A stretch of DNA of 64,000 bases from Bradyrhizobium cytisi (GCF_008123515.1 NZ_VSSR01000045.1:1-64000); one strand, 5' to 3'; counted from the stretch's first letter, positions 1 to 9,356 are shown. Notes: generated from the letters alone by a model not told the origin. A program made the numbers and translations.

Positions 1-48
1 ACTTTAGATTCACGTGACTAGATTGAGGCGGTGCCCGAGCACCGCAAG

Positions 49-546
49 TCAGCTCTCCGCGCTCTTGCGCCGATACGCGAGCAGCAGCGCGATCGTCGAG
101 CCGATGAAGTAACCGGCAGTGGCGCCGGAGATGGCGCGTCCGGCGATGATGGCCATCGCGCGATCGCTGGCGTCGATCGCCGAGATCACCCCGACGGCAT
201 ATTGCGCCGAGAATACGATGAGGTTGCGGATCAGGGCAGACGCGCTCCCCGGACGGATCATCAGTCCGCTGGTGTGATCGACCTCAAACGGACGAGGCGT
301 CACCACGCCAACGGGCAACAGCACCAATGCTGCCACGATCCAGGCGACCAGCGGCCACGCATTGCTCTGATGCCCGAATCCGATCCGCGAGATTCCCCAG
401 GCGATGAAGACGACCGGCACGATCAGCGCACGCCAGATCGGAATCGTGCGCGGCTGCATTGCCTTGATGCCCTGCCAGACCAGATAGGCGAACAGGATCC
501 AGACCCAGGGCGGGGTGTGGATCAGGATCTGATAGACGAACGTCAT
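49..546 (-). CDS. Polytopic membrane protein of unknown function (DUF6622-like)
   Basis: This is a hydrophobic protein of 165 residues with about five likely membrane segments (roughly residues 11-27, 41-56, 66-83, 106-124 and 142-159) and a short basic tail. I place the start at 546 because a GGAGG lies 5 nt upstream; a longer reading would run into the permease gene in another frame. It begins 13 nt after the stop of the polyamine permease and so probably rides on the same transcript, but it has no EAA loop or other transporter signature. The family name is a recollection of similar small Bradyrhizobium proteins, so the function should be taken as unknown. Confidence 0.7.
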   Translation of the reverse strand: MTFVYQILIHTPPWVWILFAYLVWQGIKAMQPRTIPIWRALIVPVVFIAWGISRIGFGHQSNAWPLVAWIVAALVLLPVGVVTPRPFEVDHTSGLMIRPGSASALIRNLIVFSAQYAVGVISAIDASDRAMAIIAGRAISGATAGYFIGSTIALLLAYRRKSAES

Positions 547-559
547 GACGACCTCCGGA

Positions 560-1372
560 TCACAGCGGCGCCGCGCTCTCGCCCTGCGAGCTCGACAGCT
601 TTGAGGCGAGCGAGGCAATGACGATGACGACCGCGATCAGGGCGATCACCAGCGTGCAGATCGCATTGATCTCGGGCTTCACCCCCAGTCGCACCTCGGA
701 ATAGATCCGGATCGGCAAGGTTGCCGATCCTGGCCCCGTGGTGAAGCTGGCAATCACGAGATCGTCGAGCGAGAGGGTGAAGGCGAGCATCCATCCGGCA
801 ACGATCGCTGGCGCGATCAACGGCAATGTGACCGACAGGAAGGCGCGGACGGGGGCGCAGCCGAGGTCCATCGCCGCCTCCTCCAGCGAGCGGTCGAGCG
901 AGCCCAGGCGCGACTGCACGACGACGGCGACGAAGCACATCGTCAGCGTGGTATGGGCGATCGTCACCGTCCAGAAGCCGCGCTCGGCGTTCAGCGCGAC
1001 GAACAGCAGCAGCAGCGACAATCCCGTGATCACCTCCGGCATCACCAGCGGCGCATAGAGCATGCCGGAAAACAGCGTACGCCCGCGAAAGCCCTCGCCG
1101 CGCGACAGCGCCACCGCGGCGAGCGTACCGATCAGCGTGGCGATCGTCGCGGACGCAACCGCGACCCGCAGGCTCATCCAGGACGCCTCGATCATGGCCC
1201 GGTCGCCAAAGAACTCGTGATACCAGCGCAGCGACCAGCCTCCCCACACGGTCACCAGTCGCGAGGCGTTGAAGGAATAGATGACGAGAATGAGGATCGG
1301 CAGGTAGAGGAAGGCGAGCCCGAGCGCGAGCGAGGCGATGTTGAAGCGGGACAGGCGAGAGATTTTGCGCAT
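560..1372 (-). CDS. potI: Polyamine-type ABC transporter permease (PotI-like)
   Basis: This is an inner-membrane permease of 270 residues, the usual length for the PotC/PotI branch of the binding-protein-dependent transport family, with about six membrane segments. The cytoplasmic EAA loop that docks on the ATPase is visible as EEAAMDLG at residues 164-171, followed by LPLIAPAIVAG. The start at 1372 lies 1 nt after the stop of the preceding permease, so translation is probably coupled. With its partner it should form the channel for spermidine, putrescine or a related cation. The exact substrate cannot be read from the sequence, and no periplasmic binding protein is encoded nearby. Confidence 0.85.
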   Translation of the reverse strand: MRKISRLSRFNIASLALGLAFLYLPILILVIYSFNASRLVTVWGGWSLRWYHEFFGDRAMIEASWMSLRVAVASATIATLIGTLAAVALSRGEGFRGRTLFSGMLYAPLVMPEVITGLSLLLLFVALNAERGFWTVTIAHTTLTMCFVAVVVQSRLGSLDRSLEEAAMDLGCAPVRAFLSVTLPLIAPAIVAGWMLAFTLSLDDLVIASFTTGPGSATLPIRIYSEVRLGVKPEINAICTLVIALIAVVIVIASLASKLSSSQGESAAPL

Positions 1373-1373
1373 C

Positions 1374-2285
1374 TCACCGCTCCTCCAGCTGCCGCCGCTG
1401 CAGCCGCTCATAGAGCAGGAGCGGCAGCAGCAGCACCACGAGCAATATGATCGCCGCGGCAGACGCAACCGGCCAATCCTTGTTGGTGAAGAATTCGAGC
1501 CATAGCGTCTGGCCGATCATCAGCGAATTGGAGCCGGCGAGAAGATCCGGGATCACGAACTCGCCGACGATCGGGATGAAGCACAAGAGCACGCCGGCGC
1601 CGACGCCCGGCAGCGACAGCGGGAAAGTCACCAGCCAGAACACCTGCCATGGCGGTGCGCCGAGATCGCTGGCCGCCTCCTCCAGCGCCGGCTCCATCTT
1701 GGCGAGCGTGGCGTAGAGCGGCAGGATCATGAACGGCAGATAGGAATAGACGATGCCGATATACATCGCAGTGTCGGTGGACAGCCACACCACCGGCTCA
1801 CTGACCAGATGCAGCGCCAGCAGGATCCGGTTGAGCAGGCCGTCGTGCTGGAGGATGTTGATCCAGGCATAGATGCGGATCAGGAACGAGGTCCAGAACG
1901 GCACGATCACCAGCACCATCGCGACCGCCTGCCGGCGCTTCGGCAGCCGCGCCATGCCGTACGCGATGGGATAGCCGATCAGCAGCAGCAACGCGGTCGC
2001 CGTCACCGCAACGGTGAGGCTGCGCAGATAGGCGAACACATAAAGGTCGTCGGAAGAGAGCAGCTTGAAATTGTCGATCCCCAGCGCGGCAAAGGCCGCC
2101 CGGATCGCCGTCCACCCGGCCGTCAGGTCGAACACCGGCTCGTAAGGCGGCTGCGCGATTGCCGTCTGCGACAGGCTGATCTTCAGCACGAAGCCGAACG
2201 GCACCAGGAAGAACAGCAGCATCCAGATGTAGGGCGCGATCGCGGCGAAGCGCGCCGGGCGCGCGAATATCCGGCGCGCGCTCAT
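1374..2285 (-). CDS. potH: Polyamine-type ABC transporter permease (PotH-like)
   Basis: This is the first permease of the transporter, 303 residues, typical of PotB/PotH. A membrane segment at about residues 17-38 is followed by a periplasmic stretch (about 40-85) and further helices. The EAA loop reads EEAASDLG at residues 202-209. The gene overlaps the ATPase gene upstream by 4 nt (ATGA) and is followed after 1 nt by the second permease, so the three are one translationally coupled unit. By family it pairs with PotI to import polyamines; a related substrate such as an amine or a sugar phosphate cannot be excluded. Confidence 0.85.
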   Translation of the reverse strand: MSARRIFARPARFAAIAPYIWMLLFFLVPFGFVLKISLSQTAIAQPPYEPVFDLTAGWTAIRAAFAALGIDNFKLLSSDDLYVFAYLRSLTVAVTATALLLLIGYPIAYGMARLPKRRQAVAMVLVIVPFWTSFLIRIYAWINILQHDGLLNRILLALHLVSEPVVWLSTDTAMYIGIVYSYLPFMILPLYATLAKMEPALEEAASDLGAPPWQVFWLVTFPLSLPGVGAGVLLCFIPIVGEFVIPDLLAGSNSLMIGQTLWLEFFTNKDWPVASAAAIILLVVLLLPLLLYERLQRRQLEER

Positions 2286-3451
2286 GACGGCAGCACCACG
2301 CAGTCGTCCGGCGAGAACCAGGCGACGATTTGCTGGTTCAGGCTATAGGCATCGACATCGAGGCGCGCGCTGTTGGCGACGGACGCCTGCACCACGCCGC
2401 CGGCATCGAGCTTCACCTTGTAGGTGGTGGTGCCGCCGAGATAGCAGATGTCGGCGATCACACCGTCCAGCCGGTTGATCGCGGTTTCATGGCCGGCCTC
2501 GCTCGCGGGACCACGACGCGACAGCTTGACCTTCTCGGGCCGGATCGCGACTGAAAACCTGCTCTCGCCGACGGGCTGGCGCGGCTCGGCCACCACCAGC
2601 GTGCCTGCATCGCGCGTGCCAATGACCAGGCGATGACCGTCGCGCAATTTGGACTCGGCGTCGAACAGATTGACGTCGCCGACGAACTGCGCGATCCAGC
2701 GCGAACGCGGCGCCTCGTAGAGCTCGCGGGGGCCAGCGACCTGGGCGAGCTTGCCGGCATTCATCACGCCGATTCTATCAGCCATCGTCATCGCTTCTTC
2801 CTGGTCGTGGGTGACGATGATGAAGGTCATGCCGAGCCGGCGCTGCAGCTCCATCAGCTCGCCCTGCGTATTTTCGCGCAATTTCTTGTCGAGGGCTGCG
2901 AGCGGCTCGTCGAGCAGCAACAATTGCGGCCGCCGCGCCAGCGCGCGGGCCAGCGCGACACGCTGCCGCTGGCCGCCGGAGAGCTGGTCGGGCTTGCGCT
3001 TCTCCAGCCCGTCGAGCTTCACCAGCGCAACCATCTCCGCGACGCGCGTTGCGATGTCGGCACGCGCCATGCCGGCGCGCTTGAGGCCAAAGGCGATGTT
3101 GTCGCGCACCGAAAGATGCGGAAACAGCGCGTAATTCTGGAACATCATGTTGATGGGGCGCTGATGCGGCAGCGCCTGCGCGATGTCCTTGCCGCCGAGC
3201 AGGATGCGTCCCTCGTCCGGCGCCTCGAAGCCAGCGAGCATGCGCAACAACGTGGTCTTGCCGCAACCGCTGGGGCCAAGCAGCGCAAAAAACTCACCGG
3301 CCTTGATGTCGAGCGATACGCCGTCGACCGCGCGGAACGTCCCGAACGTCTTGGCCACGCCCTCGATGCGCAGCAGCGGTTCGCCCGCGGCCGGATGCGC
3401 ATCTCCAGCCGCATTGGCCGCGGTATCCGTCCTGGGCAACTCGTCAGTCAT
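2282..3451 (-). CDS. potG: Polyamine-type ABC transporter ATP-binding protein (PotG/PotA-like)
   Basis: This is a cytoplasmic ATPase of 389 residues powering the PotH/PotI channel. The Walker A motif GPSGCGKT is at residues 59-66, the signature LSGGQRQR at 157-164, Walker B LLLLDEP at 177-183 and the switch His at about 215 (VTHDQEEA). A C-terminal TOBE-type domain of about 120 residues follows, as in PotA/PotG. I prefer the start MTDELPRTD at 3451 over one 18 nt upstream because the family N-terminus is short and poorly conserved. Its stop overlaps the potH start by 4 nt. The gene lies 52 nt downstream of the GlpD-like gene on the same strand. Confidence 0.88.
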   Translation of the reverse strand: MTDELPRTDTAANAAGDAHPAAGEPLLRIEGVAKTFGTFRAVDGVSLDIKAGEFFALLGPSGCGKTTLLRMLAGFEAPDEGRILLGGKDIAQALPHQRPINMMFQNYALFPHLSVRDNIAFGLKRAGMARADIATRVAEMVALVKLDGLEKRKPDQLSGGQRQRVALARALARRPQLLLLDEPLAALDKKLRENTQGELMELQRRLGMTFIIVTHDQEEAMTMADRIGVMNAGKLAQVAGPRELYEAPRSRWIAQFVGDVNLFDAESKLRDGHRLVIGTRDAGTLVVAEPRQPVGESRFSVAIRPEKVKLSRRGPASEAGHETAINRLDGVIADICYLGGTTTYKVKLDAGGVVQASVANSARLDVDAYSLNQQIVAWFSPDDCVVLPS

Positions 3452-3503
3452 CGTCCCTGCCAACCCCAATGCCGCCGCACGCTAGCGGCGGATCGGCCTT
3501 TGC

Positions 3504-4973
3504 TCAACCGGTTCGATGCGGATCGTCCATGAACGCAGCCAGCGCCTCACGGTCCGCGGCCGGCATGGTCAGGCCGAGCTTGGAGCGGCGCCACAGGACG
3601 TCCTCCGGGAAGCGCGCCCATTCGCGGCCCATGAGATAGCGTACCTCGGCGCCGGTCAGGTCGGGGCCAAAGGCCGGTCCCAGCTCATCGCGCGTCTTCG
3701 CGTCGCCCAGCACGGCCGGCAATCGCGAGCCATAGGCCGCAACCAGGCGCCGGGCCTGCGGCTCGGAGAGAAAGCGCCAGCGGTGGCGCGCGAGGTCGAT
3801 TTCGGTCTCGAAACGATCCCAGGCAAAATCTCCGCCGGGGAGCGCTGCTCTGGCGGTCCAGCGCGGCGACATTGGATAGAACGGCGTCAGCCGCGTCACC
3901 GCCTGCTCGGCGCGCAGCCGCGAGGTGGTGACGTCGCCGCCGAACATCGTGAGCAGCGGCGCCTTGCGGCGGCGTGCGTGGAACAGCGTCGTGCCGTCGC
4001 GTCGCCGAGCGGACGCGGGCGTCAAATTGACGCCCGAGACCGTGCGCACCACGTCGGTCGGAGCAACGCGCTCGCGGAAATAGCGGCTCACGGCCTCGCA
4101 GAGATAGCTGACATCGGCGCCCGACATCGCGACGATTGCGGGATCGCCGGTGAAATCGTGCGTGACCGTGCCGACCAGCGTGAAATCACGCTCGAACGGG
4201 CCGGCAAAAATCAGCCGTCCGTCGCTGTTCTGGAACACATAGACGTTATCGGACTCGAACAGCCTGGGCACGACGATCTGGCTCATCTGCATGGCCGCCA
4301 TGGCCGGCTGCGGCTGCCGCAGCACGGTCTCTGCGACCATCGACGTCCAGCCGCCGGTGGCATTGGCCAGCGCACGTGCCGTGACGACGCGGCGATGGCC
4401 GCGATCAACCAGCGCGAGCCGCCAGATCTCGGTCCTGTCGGCGCGCACGCAACGTGCCCCGGTCCGGATCGCGGCGCCGCGCTCGGCGGCATCCAGCGCC
4501 GTGAGCACCACCAGGCGTGAATCGTCGACGACGCAGTCGGAATATTCGAACGCGACGCCGAACGGCCGTTTCAGCGCGTTGCCGACCGGATGATGCGTGA
4601 TGTCGAGGGTGGTCGATCCGGGCAGGCCGCCGCGGTTCGTGAGAGCGTCATAAACATACAAGCCCGCGCGCAACAGCCATGGCGGGCGTTCGTCAGAATG
4701 GGCGGGGATCACAAAACTCATCGGCCGCACCAGATGCGGCGCGATCCGGAGCCAGGTCGCCCGCTCTGCCAATGCCCGGCGCACCCGCCAGAAGCGACGC
4801 CGCTCCAGCACAGACAAATCGCCATGGATCAATCGCGGTGTCGCCGACGAGGCAGCACCGGCGAGATCGCCCTGCTCGACCAGGATCACCCGCAGCCCGC
4901 GGCCTGCGGCATCGCGCGCGAGGCTGACACCGTTCAGGCCGCCACCAATGATCGCGAGGTCGTAATCCGCCAT
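3504..4973 (-). CDS. GlpD-family FAD-dependent oxidoreductase with altered substrate site
   Basis: This 489-residue flavoprotein is as long as aerobic glycerol-3-phosphate dehydrogenase and aligns with it end to end. The FAD-binding GGGLNG is at residues 10-15, the LIHG block at 48-51, SGV at 313-315 and the GlpD C-terminal domain (REWARFPEDVLWRR) near the end. However, the basic residues I expect to hold the phosphate of the substrate are changed: GGLR is GDLS (Ser54), SGVR is SGVN (Asn316) and GGK is GGD (Asp347). It may therefore oxidise something other than glycerol 3-phosphate. It sits between the EAL-protein gene (39 nt upstream) and the polyamine transporter (52 nt downstream), so I infer a shared transcript. 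Confidence 0.75.
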   Translation of the reverse strand: MADYDLAIIGGGLNGVSLARDAAGRGLRVILVEQGDLAGAASSATPRLIHGDLSVLERRRFWRVRRALAERATWLRIAPHLVRPMSFVIPAHSDERPPWLLRAGLYVYDALTNRGGLPGSTTLDITHHPVGNALKRPFGVAFEYSDCVVDDSRLVVLTALDAAERGAAIRTGARCVRADRTEIWRLALVDRGHRRVVTARALANATGGWTSMVAETVLRQPQPAMAAMQMSQIVVPRLFESDNVYVFQNSDGRLIFAGPFERDFTLVGTVTHDFTGDPAIVAMSGADVSYLCEAVSRYFRERVAPTDVVRTVSGVNLTPASARRRDGTTLFHARRRKAPLLTMFGGDVTTSRLRAEQAVTRLTPFYPMSPRWTARAALPGGDFAWDRFETEIDLARHRWRFLSEPQARRLVAAYGSRLPAVLGDAKTRDELGPAFGPDLTGAEVRYLMGREWARFPEDVLWRRSKLGLTMPAADREALAAFMDDPHRTG

Positions 4974-5012
4974 GAAGCCGTCGAGTGGAAGCGAAGCAAA
5001 CGCGCCACATCA

Positions 5013-7697
5013 CTAGCCGGTCTTGAGCGCAAGCTCCATGGCCTCGACGCGGCCGACGAGGCCGGCATATTTCCCGATGGGCAACGGCTTGCCGAGCAAA
5101 TAGCCCTGCACGCCGTCACAGCCTTCCCTGGCAAGGAAAGCGAGCTGGTCGATGGTCTCGACGCCCTCGGCGATGATCGACATTTCGAGGCCGTGACCGA
5201 GGTCGATCACGGCGCGAACGATCGCGGCCGATTGCGGATTGCGACCGAGATTCATGATGAAGGTGCGGTCGATCTTGATCTTGTCGAACGGGAACGCCTG
5301 GAGATAGCTCAGCGAGGAATAGCCGCTGCCGAAATCGTCCATCGAGATACGGACGCCCAGCGCTTTCAGGCGGCGCAGCAATGCCAGGCCGCGATCGAAG
5401 TCCTCGATCAGCACGCCCTCGGTGATTTCGAGCTCGAGCCGGCCGGGGGCAAGCCCGGTCTCGATCAGGATCGCATGGACGAGCCCGACCACGTCGCCGT
5501 GCATGAACTGCGCCGGCGACAGATTGACCGCAACCTGCATCGGCTTCGGCCACGACGCAGCCTCGCGGCAGGCCTCGCGCAGGATCCATTCGCCCATCTC
5601 GACGATCAGGCCGCTTTCTTCCGCGATCGGGATGAATTCGGCCGGCGAGACCTGGCCACGCACCGGATGCGCCCAGCGCGCCAGGGCCTCGAAGCCGATG
5701 ATCTCGCTCTCGGCGACGCTGTTGCGCGCGATGCCCTGGGGCTGGAAGGCCAGCGACAGCTCGCCGTTCTTGATCGCCTTCGACAGATCCTGGTGCAGCA
5801 CCCGGCGGTCGCGGATCTGCTGGTCCATCTCGGGCTGATAGAGGCTGATCGTGCCGCGCGATTTCTGCTTGGCGCGGAACAGGGCGGCGCCGGCATTGGC
5901 GAGCAGCGAGGCACCGTCGGGGCCGTTGTGCGGGAAGATCGACATGCCGGTGGTGATGCCGGCGCGGACCGCGCGGCCGTCGATGTGGAATTCGGGCGCG
6001 AGCGCCTCTCCGAGCTGCTGCGCCAGCGCGAGGCCGGCGTCGGGCTGCTTGCCGTCGATGATCAGGCCGAATTCGTCGCCGGAGAGGCGCGCCACCAGGC
6101 CGCCACGCGCGGTGTCCTGGAACCGCTGGGCCACCTCGATCAGCAGCTTGTCGCCAAGCGCATGGCCGAACACGTCGTTGACTTCCTTGAGGCCGTCGAG
6201 ATCGACGCAAAGGACCGCAAATTCCTCGTCGGTCCCCTCGCAGGCCTCGATCATCTGGTTCAGCGCTTGAAGGAAGGCGGCGCGGTTCGGCAAATCGGTG
6301 AGGCCGTCATGATAGGCCATGTGCGCCATCCGCGACTCGGTCTGCCGGCGGTTGGTGACGTCCTCGTGGGTCTTGATCAGATATTGCGGCTCGCCGGCGT
6401 CGTTGAGCACCGTGGCGCGCCGGGTCAGGAACAGGCGCAGGCCGTCCTTGGTGGAGATCGGATGCTCCTCGGTGATCATCCCGCGCTTCTTGATCGCGGC
6501 CTCGTCGCGCGCGATGATCAGCTTGGCTTCCTTGGCATTGAAGATATCGGAGGCGGTCAGGCCGGTGGCTTCCTCTCGCCTGCGGTTGAGGATCGTCTCG
6601 GCACTGCGGTTGGCGAGCAGATAGCGGCCATCCTTGACCTGCTCCACGATCAGCGCCACCGGGATGTTGTCGACCACGAGCTCGAGGAATTTCTTGGTGC
6701 TTTCCAGCTCCATCGACAGCGATTGCCGATCGGTGATGTCCTCGAACACCACCAGCAGGAATTCCGGCTTGTTGCTCTCGTTGCGGACCACGATGCGGAT
6801 CGAGGCCACCATGCGCCGGGCCTGATCGCGCTGGACGTCGACCTCGAATTCGTTGCGATACTGTCCTTCCGGCGCCAGCAGCGCGGCCCGGTCGGTCGCC
6901 TCGATGCTCGCCGCCGATTTCGGGCCGAACAGCTCGCGCGCATTCTTGCCGACGACCTGGTCGCGCGAAAAGCCCCAGAACCGCTCATAGGCGCGATTGG
7001 CGAAGATGTAGCGGCCGTCCTCGATGTTCTTCGCGGCCACGCAGGCCGGCACGTTGTCCAGCACCGTTTCCAGGAATTGCTTGGTCGAGGCCAGCTGCCG
7101 CGACAGCTTGCGCTGCTCGCTGACGTCGAGATGGGTCGCCACCGAGCCGCCGTTCGGCAGAATGAAATATTTGACCAGGATGGCGCGGCCGTCCGGCAGT
7201 TCGCTGATCAGGCCGTTGGAGCTTGACGCCTTCTCGTAGAAGTCGTCGTCGGAGACGGCGAGGACGCCGCGCTGGCGCCGCAGCTCGAGGATGTCGTAGC
7301 CGGTCATGCCGGTCCACAGGTCCGAGCGCGTCAAGCCGTAGATCTCGAGATAGCGGTCGTTGCAGAAGATGATGCGCCGCTGCGCATCCGTCATCACCAC
7401 GCCCTGGTTGAGATTGTTCATGGCGGAGGAGACGAAGGCGTTGCGCCGCAACTGCGAACGCTTGCTCCGGCGCAGCGCGGAATGGATCCACAGCGCGATG
7501 GCGGCCAGGAACGCGCAGACGACAATGCCGCAGATCAGGGCTTCCCAGATCAGATTGGGGTCGAGATTGCCAAGATAGCTCGGCGGAATAAGGCTGTCCG
7601 CGTGGGCACGCGAAGGCGCGACCGCGCTGGCCAGGCACACGACGGCCTGCACAGCAATCGGAAGCATGCTGCCTTCGTGCCAGTTCTTCTCAGCCAT
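5013..7697 (-). CDS. PAS-PAS-PAS-GGDEF-EAL cyclic-di-GMP signalling protein
   Basis: This 894-residue sensor has an N-terminal hydrophobic stretch (about residues 10-30), a clear membrane segment at about 52-73, three PAS-like modules between about 90 and 440, then GGDEF and EAL domains. The diguanylate cyclase motif is SGDEF (539-543), a variant often still active, and the phosphodiesterase signature EAL is intact (670-672), followed later by DDFGSGYSSL. It may therefore make, degrade or merely sense c-di-GMP at the inner membrane. The PAS modules suggest control by redox, oxygen or a small ligand, but no cofactor-binding residue is obvious. The next gene on the strand follows after 39 nt. 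Confidence 0.88.
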   Translation of the reverse strand: MAEKNWHEGSMLPIAVQAVVCLASAVAPSRAHADSLIPPSYLGNLDPNLIWEALICGIVVCAFLAAIALWIHSALRRSKRSQLRRNAFVSSAMNNLNQGVVMTDAQRRIIFCNDRYLEIYGLTRSDLWTGMTGYDILELRRQRGVLAVSDDDFYEKASSSNGLISELPDGRAILVKYFILPNGGSVATHLDVSEQRKLSRQLASTKQFLETVLDNVPACVAAKNIEDGRYIFANRAYERFWGFSRDQVVGKNARELFGPKSAASIEATDRAALLAPEGQYRNEFEVDVQRDQARRMVASIRIVVRNESNKPEFLLVVFEDITDRQSLSMELESTKKFLELVVDNIPVALIVEQVKDGRYLLANRSAETILNRRREEATGLTASDIFNAKEAKLIIARDEAAIKKRGMITEEHPISTKDGLRLFLTRRATVLNDAGEPQYLIKTHEDVTNRRQTESRMAHMAYHDGLTDLPNRAAFLQALNQMIEACEGTDEEFAVLCVDLDGLKEVNDVFGHALGDKLLIEVAQRFQDTARGGLVARLSGDEFGLIIDGKQPDAGLALAQQLGEALAPEFHIDGRAVRAGITTGMSIFPHNGPDGASLLANAGAALFRAKQKSRGTISLYQPEMDQQIRDRRVLHQDLSKAIKNGELSLAFQPQGIARNSVAESEIIGFEALARWAHPVRGQVSPAEFIPIAEESGLIVEMGEWILREACREAASWPKPMQVAVNLSPAQFMHGDVVGLVHAILIETGLAPGRLELEITEGVLIEDFDRGLALLRRLKALGVRISMDDFGSGYSSLSYLQAFPFDKIKIDRTFIMNLGRNPQSAAIVRAVIDLGHGLEMSIIAEGVETIDQLAFLAREGCDGVQGYLLGKPLPIGKYAGLVGRVEAMELALKTG

Positions 7698-7902
7698 CAG
7701 CCACCCGCGATTTCAACTGCGGATTGTCTGGCTTCGTGAGTTTGGATCGGGTAAACGCCTGTACGCCCAACAGAAAAATGTGATGCGAAATACGGCAATT
7801 GCCCTGACATGATAAATGCTTCCTTAACGGACAACGACCGCGCGACGCGTTTCCCAGGCAAACCGGCCCCCTCTGCAACTTCAACGGGACGTCTGCACGA
7901 CC

Positions 7903-9006
7903 ATGGATAGGGTCGACTGCGTCGTCATCGGAGCCGGCGTGGTCGGGCTCGCGGTGGCCCGGAAGCTGGCCCAGGCCGGGCGCGAGGTGATCGTGCTCGA
8001 GGAAGCCGAGGCCATCGGCACCATCACCTCCTCGCGCAACAGCGAGGTGATTCATGCCGGGATCTACTACCGCTCCGGAAGCTGGATGGCGCGCATGTGC
8101 GTCAGCGGCAAGCACGCGCTCTACCGCTATTGCGGCGAGCGCGGCATCCCGCACAAGAATTGCGGCAAGCTGATCGTCGCGACCAATGCCAGGGAAACCG
8201 AGAAGCTGCAATCGATCAAGGCGCACGCCGAGGCCAACGGCGTACTCGACATGCAGTTGCTCTCGGGCGAAGCCGCGCGCGCGCTGGAGCCGGCGCTGGC
8301 CTGCGACGCCGCGCTGCTCTCGCCGTCGACCGGCATCATCGACAGCCATGCCTACATGCTCTCGCTGCGCGGCGAGGCCGAGGCAGCCGGCGCAGCCTTT
8401 GCGTTTCACACGCCGCTGATCCGCGCCAAGGCAGAAACCGGAATGATCGAGATCGAAGCCGGCGGCGAAGCGCCGATGACGCTGCAATGCGGCCTGCTCG
8501 TCAACGCTGCCGGGCTGTCGGCGACGACCGTGGCGCGGCACATCGACGGCATGCCGATCGACCGGATTCCACCGGCCTATCTCGCCAAGGGAAACTATTT
8601 CAGCTGCAACGCGCGCGCGCCGTTCTCGCGCCTGATCTATCCCGTGCCCGAGCCCGGCGGGCTCGGCGTGCATCTCACGTTGGACATGGCAGGACAGGCG
8701 CGCTTCGGCCCCGACGTCGAATGGATCGAGACGATCGACTATGAGGTCGATCCGTCGCGTGCCGACCGCTTCTATCCCGCGATCCGCAAATACTGGCCAA
8801 CGCTTCCCGACGGCGCGTTGATGCCGAGCTATTCGGGCATCCGCCCGAAGATCGTGCCGCCGGCCGTGGCAACGCAGGATTTCTTGATGCAGGGTCCGCG
8901 CGACCATGGCGTCGCGGGTTTGATCAATCTGTTCGGTATCGAATCGCCGGGACTGACATCGTCGCTCGCGATCGCAGACCACGTCGCGGAGCTCGCAGAA
9001 ATCTAG
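7903..9006 (+). CDS. FAD-dependent oxidoreductase, L-2-hydroxyglutarate oxidase-like (LhgO/DAO family)
   Basis: This 367-residue flavoprotein has a Rossmann FAD motif (VVIGAGVVG, residues 7-15) at its extreme N-terminus, followed by the glutamate that binds the ribose (VLEEAE). The segment SSRNSEVIHAGIYY and the closing GLTSSLAIADHVAEL are characteristic of the L-2-hydroxyglutarate dehydrogenase branch of the D-amino-acid oxidase superfamily. The probable role is removal of L-2-hydroxyglutarate, a by-product of the TCA enzymes; a relative acting on another 2-hydroxy or amino acid is possible. The gene stands alone, divergent from the PAS/GGDEF/EAL gene across 205 nt. Confidence 0.78.
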   Translation: MDRVDCVVIGAGVVGLAVARKLAQAGREVIVLEEAEAIGTITSSRNSEVIHAGIYYRSGSWMARMCVSGKHALYRYCGERGIPHKNCGKLIVATNARETEKLQSIKAHAEANGVLDMQLLSGEAARALEPALACDAALLSPSTGIIDSHAYMLSLRGEAEAAGAAFAFHTPLIRAKAETGMIEIEAGGEAPMTLQCGLLVNAAGLSATTVARHIDGMPIDRIPPAYLAKGNYFSCNARAPFSRLIYPVPEPGGLGVHLTLDMAGQARFGPDVEWIETIDYEVDPSRADRFYPAIRKYWPTLPDGALMPSYSGIRPKIVPPAVATQDFLMQGPRDHGVAGLINLFGIESPGLTSSLAIADHVAELAEI

Positions 9007-9173
9007 ATCGTTTTCGAGCGACGTGGATATCGGTTCGCGTCAAGCAAACGCGTCCAGGCAAAAGCTGACGCCCGCGCAATTGCGCGGCGCACACCTGACA
9101 GCAGGGATGAGCGCAAAGGCTCTCATCCCTGGCTGAAAGGATACGATCAAACTCTACACTGTTACGGGGTTTA

Positions 9174-9356
9174 CTAGTGAAGCGTGTCGCCGGTGTGCTT
9201 CAGTCGCTCGATTTGGTCCTTGACCAACAACTTCCGGCGCTTCAACTCAACAATTTGCAGGTCGTCTGTTGAAAGGTGCACGAGAGCTTCGTGCAGTTCG
9301 TGTTCGAGAGTTTTGTGCTTCCGTTCCAATTCAACCAGATGTGCCTGAATTGTCAT
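9174..9356 (-). CDS. DUF465 (YdcH-type) small coiled-coil protein
   Basis: This is a 60-residue, highly charged helical protein. Its pattern of a short helix, a loop and a KRRKLLVKDQIERL helix marks the DUF465/YdcH family, which is widespread in Alphaproteobacteria and has no established function. An AGGAGG lies just upstream of the start codon at 9356. A second DUF465 gene, only partly similar, reads in the opposite direction about 330 nt away, so the two may share a regulatory region. Confidence 0.8.
   Translation of the reverse strand: MTIQAHLVELERKHKTLEHELHEALVHLSTDDLQIVELKRRKLLVKDQIERLKHTGDTLH

Noticed and set aside
28..45. Hairpin GCGGTGC-CCGA-GCACCGC past the first gene
   Set aside because: No T-run on the minus strand; too weak to call a terminator.
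4590..7226. Long open frame on the plus strand (878 codons) opposite the PAS/GGDEF/EAL gene
   Set aside because: It is a GC-driven antisense frame. The minus-strand protein has complete, recognisable domains; this one is Arg/Asp/Gly-rich with no domain.
7690..8982. Minus-strand frame (430 codons) opposite the LhgO-like gene
   Set aside because: No domain, biased composition, and overlaps a clear flavoprotein.
9072..9131. Palindrome CCGCGCAATTGCGCGG and a 10-bp hairpin at 9102-9131 past the LhgO-like gene
   Set aside because: Neither is followed by a T-run in either direction, so I did not call a terminator; they may be chance in GC-rich DNA.
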